From Pseudomonadota bacterium (lineage in GTDB: Bacteria > Pseudomonadota > Gammaproteobacteria > Steroidobacterales > Steroidobacteraceae): a DNA stretch of 5,207 nucleotides. The DNA lies in assembly GCA_021815905.1 (NCBI GenBank), contig JAKAZP010000206.1, positions 1 to 5,207 of the forward strand, written 5' to 3'. Made by a program: the position numbers and the translations under genes. The notes beneath the pieces were generated by a model, which searched no databases, was not told where the DNA came from, and worked only from the letters and a program-made list of their open reading frames with translations. The number at the start of each line of letters is the position of its first letter. The first letter of the stretch is position 1. Below are positions 1 to 4,555 of the stretch, in pieces.

Positions 1-404
1 ATCTGGACGAGCTCCGGGTTCAGGATCCGATTCGAGTCATGAAGGATCTGAGCGACATTCCGCGCGCGGGCGAGGTGGCGTGCCTGCGGTCGGTGATCGT
101 GAGGCTCGAGACCGACTTGGGGCCGATGCAGGCGCGGGCGCGTGCGTGGGCGCTCGGCGACGTCGATCTCCTGCGCCGGCTGCCGCTGACGGACAACCGC
201 ACCACCTGCACCGATGCGGTGTCAGGCTCGGCGCGAGTGCGGCGGATTCTCGCGCAAGCCGATCGGGACTGGATGTCGGCGGCGCTCGCCGCGCTCGCGC
301 GCAACCGCACGACGCTCGCCCTGCAGTCCATGGACCGGCTGCTCGGGCCGGACGGCACACTGGCCGCGCTGCGGCGAATGGGCTATCGCGTCGAGGGGCC
401 TTAG
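1..404 (+). CDS. TraB/GumN family protein, C-terminal part (5' end outside window)
   Basis: The frame is open from the left edge (codons from base 3) to TAG at 402-404, so the ATG at 39 is probably internal. About 133 residues are visible. They resemble the C-terminal part of TraB/GumN-family proteins: an AWALGD segment, a charged helical stretch (RVRRILAQADRDWM), then ALARN followed by a GPDG turn and an ending LRRMGYRV. That RN...G.DG..LRR.GY.V pattern is what I rely on. In many members the segment before the final turn reads GxxHLxG; here it is MDRLLGPDG, so the usual His is absent, as I recall for a subset of the family. Bacterial members are poorly characterised; many are thought to be secreted or periplasmic hydrolase-like proteins. 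Any signal peptide and the N-terminal GxxH motif would lie outside the window. The gene converges on the rhomboid gene, with 117 bases between the two stops. Family assignment is fairly confident; function is unknown. Confidence 0.72.
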   Translation, partial: LDELRVQDPIRVMKDLSDIPRAGEVACLRSVIVRLETDLGPMQARARAWALGDVDLLRRLPLTDNRTTCTDAVSGSARVRRILAQADRDWMSAALAALARNRTTLALQSMDRLLGPDGTLAALRRMGYRVEGP

Positions 405-521
405 AGCGCCCGACGCCTCACTCGAACAGCGGCTTCATGCGCTCGTCACCGAAGCAGGACCCCGCCGCCGCGAGAGGCTGCCGGAGAGGTGGGCGGCGGG
501 AAGGGTGTAGGCGAGGGGCGC
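405..521. terminator. convergent intergenic region with a GC hairpin; weak candidate terminator
   Basis: This 117-base gap separates the stops of the TraB/GumN gene and the rhomboid gene. It contains a perfect 9-bp inverted repeat, CCCGCCGCC at 461-469 and GGCGGCGGG at 492-500, with a 22-base loop. A second hairpin, with arms GGCGCTC at 517-523 and GAGCGCC at 531-537 and a 7-base loop, spans the rhomboid stop codon. Neither is followed by a T run on either strand, so they do not meet the usual rule for intrinsic terminators. In such GC-rich DNA, inverted repeats of this size can arise by chance. Rho-dependent ending is equally possible. Confidence 0.25.
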
Positions 522-1403
522 TCAGCTCGCGAGCGCCAGGCTCCACGCGAGGATCATGACAGCCATGGCGGCGATGCCGGCGGGCCACTGAGGAATGCGT
601 TGCAGCCGCTGATCGAGCCGCGGCAGTGCGGCCGCCCAGCCGAGCAGCACCCCCACGGCGAAGCCGAGGGCATGGGCAATCACGTCCGTATGCTTGCCGG
701 CCGTACCGAGCCATCCGAGGAGCGCCAGCCCCGCGGCGAGCGGGCCCCAGCGCCGCACCCGGCTCTGCGGCAGATCGAGCCGCTCGCGCCAGGTGTGAGC
801 GGCCATCATTCCGAGGGCGGTGAATACGGCGGTGGAGGCACCGACCGACCGATGCCACGGCGGACCCGCCAGCGCTTCCACGAGGTTGGCGAGCCCCGCG
901 CCGAGCACGATGAGGAACCAGGCCACGCCGACACCGATCTTGCGCCCGGCAAGGTAGCCGAACCAGAGACCGGCGCCGAGATTGGCGGCGAGGTGAGGGC
1001 CGCTCACGTGCAACGTGAGCGCCGTCCACGCCCGCCACCACTGTCCGCCTTGCACGCGGGCGCCGTACAGCTCTCCCGTTCGGAACGCATCGAGGCGCAC
1101 CAGCCCGTTCGTGATCGCGAGCGGCACACCGATCAGCCAGCCGGCGTAGAACAGGCAGCCGACCCACGCGTTGGGATGAAGACGCGCGACCCTGCGCCGC
1201 GGACGGTTTGGAGGGTTCTCGGTCTCGTACTGCGCGAGCTGCGCGCTGGCCCGAGGCGCCTCGGCCGGCGGCACCTCGAGCCGGTACTCCTCTGCCCGCA
1301 GCACCATCGCAGTCGCGATCCCGACGGCGCCGAGCACGAGGGCGCGCTCTTCGCAGGCCCGTCGCGAGGACGAGCGGTAGACCTCGACGTCCGCCTCGAT
1401 CAT
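522..1403 (-). CDS. rhomboid family intramembrane serine protease with DUF2007-like N-terminal domain
   Basis: This is a predicted inner-membrane protease of 293 residues that would cleave transmembrane substrates within the bilayer. Counting from the ATG at 1403, residues 5-63 form a soluble segment beginning VEVYRSSSRRACEERA and ending AQYETEN. Its pattern recalls the small DUF2007-type domain found in some proteins near membrane proteases. A basic linker (NRPRRRVARLH) and a first membrane segment (about 80-101) follow. Next come the rhomboid marks: GGQWWRAWTALTLH (WWR at 122-124), HLAAN with His137 and Asn141, GAST with the probable nucleophile Ser190, and DVIAHALGF with the probable catalytic His244. 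A last hydrophobic segment lies near 273-291. The site is GAST rather than the commoner GxSG, which is tolerated in the family. A GTG at 1454 would add 17 Arg/Ser-rich residues. I prefer the ATG because the recognisable domain starts right after it. Neither start has a clear Shine-Dalgarno sequence. Substrates are unknown. Confidence 0.9.
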   Translation of the reverse strand: MIEADVEVYRSSSRRACEERALVLGAVGIATAMVLRAEEYRLEVPPAEAPRASAQLAQYETENPPNRPRRRVARLHPNAWVGCLFYAGWLIGVPLAITNGLVRLDAFRTGELYGARVQGGQWWRAWTALTLHVSGPHLAANLGAGLWFGYLAGRKIGVGVAWFLIVLGAGLANLVEALAGPPWHRSVGASTAVFTALGMMAAHTWRERLDLPQSRVRRWGPLAAGLALLGWLGTAGKHTDVIAHALGFAVGVLLGWAAALPRLDQRLQRIPQWPAGIAAMAVMILAWSLALAS

Positions 1404-1515
1404 CGGTGTGTCGACGGATCGCCGGCGCCGACACGAGGATCGGGACGACGACACTCATCGATCATGCGCGGCGCACCACAGGCCGGGGGCGGTGCGCGAG
1501 CATAACACACGACTC

Positions 1516-1537
1516 GAGGGATCCCTCCCGGGGAGGG
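1516..1537. promoter_or_regulatory. two overlapping palindromes, candidate operator
   Basis: GAGGGATCCCTC at 1516-1527 is a perfect 12-base palindrome. The arm CCCTCCC (1523-1529), one central G, and GGGAGGG (1531-1537) make a second perfect symmetric element that shares bases 1523-1527 with the first. The shared CCCTC can pair with either neighbour, so the two structures exclude each other. The site is about 113 bases from the rhomboid ATG and about 180 bases from the hemN start. A protein-binding site is possible. Chance symmetry in G/C-rich DNA is the main alternative, and no known operator consensus is recognised. Confidence 0.3.
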
Positions 1538-1680
1538 GCGCGAGGGCGTCAGTGTGGACGCGGACTCGAGGCGGGCCGCGAGCCGCTGCTCGTCGCGAGG
1601 GAATAAGGAAGATTCCAGCAGACAGCGTGCCATCGTCTCGGGGCCCGCCGCGGCCGGCGGGGCGTCCGCGCGACCTTCGA

Positions 1681-1694
1681 CAAATGCGTATTTT
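1681..1694 (+). promoter_or_regulatory. AT-rich patch before hemN, weak -10 candidate
   Basis: CAAATGCGTATTTT is the main AT-rich stretch in this intergenic region. TATTTT at 1689-1694 matches four of six bases of a TATAAT-type -10 element, and the core AAATGCGTATTT is symmetric at 10 of 12 positions. No convincing -35 hexamer lies 16-18 bases upstream. Transcription starting just after this patch would give a very short leader before the ribosome-binding sequence at 1707-1712. I found no FNR/ANR-type TTGAT-N4-ATCAA box here, although hemN genes are often under such control. Confidence 0.25.
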
Positions 1695-1706
1695 CCCGTA
1701 GGCCCC

Positions 1707-1712
1707 GGGAGG
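1707..1712 (+). promoter_or_regulatory. Shine-Dalgarno sequence supporting the upstream hemN start
   Basis: GGGAGG lies 5 bases before the ATG at 1718 and only 2 bases before the adjoining ATG at 1715. The spacing favours 1718. The ATG at 1754, where the family-like N-terminus begins, has no purine-rich sequence in front of it. The site therefore bears directly on which hemN start is used. Confidence 0.5.
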
Positions 1713-1717
1713 CGATG

Positions 1718-3157
1718 ATGGTCGCGGGCGCTGCGGGCTCGCGGCTCCGATGCATGACTACGCCATTTCTCATCGATCCCGAGCTGCTGCGCCGCTACGA
1801 CCGGCCAGGGCCGCGCTACACCTCCTACCCGACCGCGCCGCAGTTCACCGCCGCCTTCGGAGCCGAGAGGCTGCGCGAGCACATCCGTCGCAGCAATGCC
1901 GCAAGCCCGCGCGCCGGCTTGTCGGTTTACGCCCACGTCCCCTTCTGCTTCAGTCCCTGCTTCTACTGCGGCTGCAACCGGGTCATCACCCGGGATGCCA
2001 TGCGCGGGGAACGTTATGTCGAGCGGCTGCTCGCCGAAGTCGAGCTGGTCGCGCCGCTGTTCGAGCCCCGGCGCGAGGTCGTGCAGCTGCACCTGGGCGG
2101 CGGGACGCCCAATTTCCTGCGGCCGGCTGAGATTTCCTGGCTGCTCGGGAGCCTTTCGCGACACTTCGATCTGAGCTCGAGGGCCGACCGGGATTTCTCG
2201 ATCGAGCTCGATCCCCGATCGGTTCAGCCGGGGGACGTCGCGGGCCTGGCGCAGCTCGGGTTCAATCGCGCAAGCCTCGGCGTGCAGGACTTCGACCCGG
2301 ACGTGCAGCAGGCGGTGAATCGCAGGCAGACGGTGCAGGAGACGCTGGCGGTCATCGACGCCTGCCGCCGGGAAGGCTTCCGCTCGGTGAACGTCGATCT
2401 GATCTATGGACTGCCGCGACAGACGCTCGAGGGTTTCGCCGCGACGCTGCGCGCGGTGATCGGCGCGCGCCCGGATCGCCTCGCCGTGTACGGCTACGCC
2501 CACCTGCCTCAACTGTTCAAGGCACAGCGCCGGATCAACGCCGGGGAGCTCCCGGATGCCGGGAGACGGCTCGCGCTGCTCGCGCTCGCGATCGAGACGC
2601 TCACCGGCGCCGGCTACCGCTACATCGGCATGGATCATTTCGCGCTGCCCGCGGACGAGCTCGCGCAGGCGCAGCGCACAGGCGGGCTGCACCGCAATTT
2701 CATGGGCTACACCACGCATGCCGACACCGATCTGCTCGGCCTCGGTGTGAGCGCGATCAGCCACATCGGCGCGAGCTTCAGTCAGAATCTGCGCGATCTG
2801 CCTTCCTGGGAGAGCGCGGTCGATGAGGGACGGCTCCCGATCTGGCGCGGATTCGAGCTCGATGCGGACGATCGGCTGCGCGCGGAGGTGATCCAGAGCC
2901 TCATGTGCCGAGGCGAGATCGACATCCCGCGGATCGAGTCGCGCCACGGCATCGTGTTCCAGGAATACTTTCGCGAGTCGCTGCGCAAGCTCCAGCCGCT
3001 CGCCGAGGACGGACTGGTCACCCTCGAGCCCGGCGCCGTCCGCGCGAGCGATCGAGGCAGGCTGTTGCTGCGATCGATCGCCATGTGCTTCGATCGCTAT
3101 CTGGAGGGGCGGTCACCGCAGGGCGCGGACGCGCCCCGATTCTCCAAAGCCGTCTGA
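1718..3157 (+). CDS. hemN: oxygen-independent coproporphyrinogen III oxidase (radical SAM)
   Basis: HemN catalyses oxidative decarboxylation of two propionate side chains of coproporphyrinogen III to give protoporphyrinogen IX, without oxygen, using S-adenosylmethionine and a 4Fe-4S cluster in the cytoplasm. Counting from the ATG at 1718 (479 residues), the N-terminus carries RYDRPGPRYTSYPTA (27-41), diagnostic of true HemN rather than HemW-like relatives. The cluster motif VPFCFSPCFYCGC follows, with Cys77, Cys81 and Cys84 as ligands and Cys86 as the extra conserved Cys. Then come LHLGGGTPNF (125-134), the LGVQDFD segment, YGLPRQT (230-236) and HRNFMGYTT (325-333). The C-terminal domain ends FSKAV. 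Length is close to the roughly 457 residues of the E. coli enzyme. The start is uncertain: GGGAGG supports 1718, whereas alignment to family N-termini favours MTTPFLIDPELL at 1754 (467 residues). No truncation or missing key residue is seen. The gene converges on the CBS gene at 3227-3685 with 69 bases between stops. Confidence 0.96.
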   Translation: MVAGAAGSRLRCMTTPFLIDPELLRRYDRPGPRYTSYPTAPQFTAAFGAERLREHIRRSNAASPRAGLSVYAHVPFCFSPCFYCGCNRVITRDAMRGERYVERLLAEVELVAPLFEPRREVVQLHLGGGTPNFLRPAEISWLLGSLSRHFDLSSRADRDFSIELDPRSVQPGDVAGLAQLGFNRASLGVQDFDPDVQQAVNRRQTVQETLAVIDACRREGFRSVNVDLIYGLPRQTLEGFAATLRAVIGARPDRLAVYGYAHLPQLFKAQRRINAGELPDAGRRLALLALAIETLTGAGYRYIGMDHFALPADELAQAQRTGGLHRNFMGYTTHADTDLLGLGVSAISHIGASFSQNLRDLPSWESAVDEGRLPIWRGFELDADDRLRAEVIQSLMCRGEIDIPRIESRHGIVFQEYFRESLRKLQPLAEDGLVTLEPGAVRASDRGRLLLRSIAMCFDRYLEGRSPQGADAPRFSKAV

Positions 3158-3226
3158 GCGCAGCGGGCGGAATCCCTCGCGCCGCGCTCGAGCGGAGGGC
3201 CGGGCGCCGATCGGCCCCGGAGGCGC
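3158..3226. terminator. convergent gap with GC hairpin; weak candidate terminator
   Basis: This is the 69-base gap between the stops of hemN and the - strand CBS gene. GGGCCG at 3197-3202 and CGGCCC at 3212-3217 form a 6-bp stem with a 9-base loop. GGCGCTCAGCGCC at 3222-3234 is a short perfect hairpin across the CBS stop codon. No T tract follows on either strand, so intrinsic termination is unproven. Confidence 0.25.
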
Positions 3227-3685
3227 TCAGCGCCCGTGGAGGGCGCCGGGAGCGCTGACTTCGCTGCGTGAGCCGAGCAGCGATGCGAGCACGGCGAGGT
3301 TGCGCGAGATCTCGGGCAATACGTCGTCGAGCGACAGCACCCCGATCAGCTCGCCCTCCTCGCCCACCACGGGAGCCCGGCGAACGCCCCGGGCGCGCAT
3401 CCGCCCGAGCGCTTCGGCGATCCCGGTGTGCTCCTTCAGGGTGAGCGGGTCGGGCGTCATCACGTCCGAGACGTTGAGGGCGAAGACATCGCTCTGCCGG
3501 CGCACCTGCGCGCACAGCACGTCGCGGTCGGTGAGAATGCCCACCGGATAGCGCGCGCCGCGCTCGACGCGCACGACGATCACCGAGCCGACGTGACGAT
3601 CGTGCATCTCCCTCAGGGCGAGCACGAGCGGCTCGCAGGGGCTCATGATGCATGCGTCGCGAGTGCAGATATCGCCAACGTTCAT
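3227..3685 (-). CDS. two-CBS-domain protein (paralogue A)
   Basis: This is a small cytoplasmic protein of 152 residues made almost only of two CBS domains (a Bateman module). Such modules usually bind adenine nucleotides or SAM and report energy state to a partner. Domain 1 spans about residues 7-62 and contains PVGILTDRDV; Thr52, Asp53 and Asp55 sit where CBS proteins contact ribose and phosphate. Domain 2 spans about 73-127, with RRAPVV and GVLSLDD (Ser118, Asp120, Asp121). A helix and a tail ending SAPGALHGR follow. There is no DNA-binding, kinase, transporter or signal segment, so any effect must come from a partner. The ATG at 3685 is preceded by GAGG about 8 bases upstream on the - strand, which supports this start. 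The protein is a clear paralogue of the divergent neighbour at 3796-4257, at roughly 45% identity (about 69 of 152 positions) in my ungapped hand alignment. Specific ligand and role are unknown. Confidence 0.9.
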   Translation of the reverse strand: MNVGDICTRDACIMSPCEPLVLALREMHDRHVGSVIVVRVERGARYPVGILTDRDVLCAQVRRQSDVFALNVSDVMTPDPLTLKEHTGIAEALGRMRARGVRRAPVVGEEGELIGVLSLDDVLPEISRNLAVLASLLGSRSEVSAPGALHGR

Positions 3686-3795
3686 CTTCGACGCCTCGAA
3701 AGAGCCTGCCGCGATTGAACCCCCGGAGCGCGAGCCGGTGCATCCGCACAGTTACGGATGCGCGCGACCCCCCTCCCGTGTTCGACTTCTTTCCC
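3686..3795. promoter_or_regulatory. shared divergent promoter region of the CBS gene pair
   Basis: These 110 bases separate the starts of the two head-to-head CBS genes, so both promoters should lie here unless one reaches into the other gene. On the - strand, TTCAAT (plus-strand 3714-3719) matches four of six bases of a -10 element. On the + strand, TTGAAC at 3715-3720 resembles a -35 but lacks a good -10 at normal spacing. These are weak matches in GC-rich DNA. A C-rich tract (3768-3777) precedes the + strand gene in place of a Shine-Dalgarno sequence. The strongest element is the inverted repeat listed separately. No FNR/ANR-type box was seen. Confidence 0.5.
3740..3761. repeat. inverted repeat in the CBS divergent promoter, candidate operator
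   Basis: GCATCCG (3740-3746) and CGGATGC (3755-3761) are perfect 7-base inverted arms around an 8-base centre, CACAGTTA. The element is 35 bases before the ATG of the + strand CBS gene and 54 bases from that of the - strand gene. This is a suitable place for a dimeric regulator controlling both, or for a hairpin in the + strand leader. It matches no consensus I recognise. It is more mixed in composition than the all-G/C hairpins elsewhere, so chance is a somewhat weaker explanation here. Confidence 0.4.
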
Positions 3796-4257
3796 ATGAA
3801 GCTCGGTGATATCGCAACCCGCGGCGCGATCAGCGTCTCTCGCGCCGCTCCGCTGATCGAGGCCGCGCAGCTCATGTGCGAGCGCGGCGTGGGAGCGGTG
3901 GTCGTGGTCGAATCCCCGGCCGACCGGCCGACCCCCGTCGGAATCGTCACGGATCGGGACATCGTGCGTGCTCAACTGGAGCGGGTCGCGGATCTCTCGC
4001 GACTGCGAATCGCCGATGTCATGTCGCGCGATCCGCTCGTGCTCGCGGCCGAGGAGTCGATGGAGAATGCGCTCGCCCATCTGCGGGCACGCGGCGTGAG
4101 ACGCGCGCCCGTGATCGACTCGAGCGGGGCGCTGATCGGCGTCGTCTCCACCGATGATCTGCTCGCCTGCCTGGCGCGCCAGCTGCTCGAGATCAGCTCG
4201 CTCGTCACCCATCAGCTCGAGCGCACCGCGCCGGGCTCGTTCCACGCCCGGGAGTAG
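3796..4257 (+). CDS. two-CBS-domain protein (paralogue B)
   Basis: This 153-residue cytoplasmic protein consists of a tandem CBS pair, with the same layout as the divergent neighbour. Domain 1 (about 7-62) contains PVGIVTDRDI with Thr52, Asp53 and Asp55. Domain 2 (about 73-127) contains RRAPVI and GVVSTDD (Ser118, Asp120, Asp121). These are the positions that usually bind the ribose and phosphate of adenine nucleotides, so ligand binding is likely kept in both paralogues. The tail ends TAPGSFHARE, matching the neighbour's SAPGALHGR. The start at 3796 is chosen because MKLGDIATR aligns with MNVGDICTR of paralogue A without a gap. The open frame reaches further upstream, but that stretch is Arg/Pro-rich and overlaps the other gene. 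No Shine-Dalgarno is visible; the upstream bases are pyrimidine-rich, so initiation may be leaderless or weak. The gene ends 37 bases from the convergent small membrane-protein gene. No partner domain is fused, and the specific role is unknown. Confidence 0.9.
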   Translation: MKLGDIATRGAISVSRAAPLIEAAQLMCERGVGAVVVVESPADRPTPVGIVTDRDIVRAQLERVADLSRLRIADVMSRDPLVLAAEESMENALAHLRARGVRRAPVIDSSGALIGVVSTDDLLACLARQLLEISSLVTHQLERTAPGSFHARE

Positions 4258-4294
4258 CGTACGGCGGCGGTCGCGGGCGCGGTCCGCTGCGCTC

Positions 4295-4495
4295 CTAGAG
4301 CCTGCCGCCGAGCACCCTGGCGGGCAGCAGGATGATGGCCCGCAGCAGCTCGAACACGCCTTCCACCGCGAGACCGACCAGGCGAAATGGCAGCAGCAGC
4401 AGCCACAGGAGCGGCCAGAGCAGGAGGGCGAGAAGCGCGAGCGGCCAGCAAATGACGAAGAGGATGAGCCAGAGGAGCAGCGACAGCATCCGCAT
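4295..4495 (-). CDS. 66-residue leucine-rich small membrane protein
   Basis: This short frame encodes 66 residues, 26 of them Leu (39%). Residues 3-35 are almost wholly hydrophobic, long enough for one long or two short membrane helices. Trp at 9, 17, 27 and 31 and Pro at 18, 28 and 36 punctuate them, and WPL occurs twice ten residues apart (17-19 and 27-29). After PFR at 36-38 comes an amphipathic-looking stretch with Glu45, Glu49 and Arg52, ending PARVLGGRL. This patterned composition is unlike the Arg/Pro/Ala-rich shadow frames of the region and argues for a real inner-membrane protein. Strings like this recall unnamed small membrane proteins of high-GC proteobacteria, but I cannot name a family. 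It lies 60 bases downstream of the serine hydrolase gene on the same strand and may share its transcript. No clear ribosome-binding site precedes the ATG at 4495; a second ATG lies at 4489. Function is unknown. Confidence 0.68.
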   Translation of the reverse strand: MRMLSLLLWLILFVICWPLALLALLLWPLLWLLLLPFRLVGLAVEGVFELLRAIILLPARVLGGRL

Positions 4496-4555
4496 ACCGT
4501 AACGCCGCGGCGGCGCGCGCGCAAATGCGGCCGGCTCAGTTGCCGGGCGCGCGGC

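Larger units (their letters stand above)
1404..1717. other. divergent intergenic region between rhomboid gene and hemN
   Basis: About 314 bases lie between the chosen starts of two divergently transcribed genes, or about 260 if the rhomboid begins at the GTG at 1454. Short frames exist on both strands, but they encode Arg/Pro/Ala-rich sequence with no recognisable motif. I see no tRNA or RNA gene. The region holds two overlapping palindromes (1516-1537), an AT-rich patch just before hemN (1681-1694) and a GGGAGG ribosome-binding sequence (1707-1712), each listed separately. Promoters for both genes should be here, but no strong -35/-10 pair stands out. Confidence 0.6.

Noticed and set aside
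418..1505. Long open frames of about 340 residues on both strands overlapping the rhomboid gene
   Set aside because: Their translations are Arg/Pro/Gly-rich without motifs, whereas the rhomboid frame carries WWR, HxxxN, GAST and AH-x-x-G in order. They are shadows.
1404..1753. FNR/ANR box upstream of hemN
   Set aside because: I looked for TTGAT-N4-ATCAA or a close form here and in 3686-3795 and found none, so oxygen control cannot be claimed from the sequence.
1549..1773. 74-residue - strand frame in the rhomboid-hemN intergenic region
   Set aside because: It overlaps the hemN start, is rich in Arg and Pro, and shows no signal peptide, motif or ribosome-binding site.
1400..2947. Long - strand open frame of 515 residues opposite hemN
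   Set aside because: It lies antisense to a certain hemN gene. It has no recognisable domain and looks like the normal by-product of GC-rich coding sequence with few stop codons.
4258..4294. Terminator between the + strand CBS gene and the small membrane-protein gene
   Set aside because: The 37-base gap shows no clear stem-loop and no T tract on either strand.
4391..4402. CAG triplet run resembling a microsatellite
   Set aside because: It is four CTG leucine codons on the - strand inside the leucine-rich membrane-protein gene, so coding explains it.
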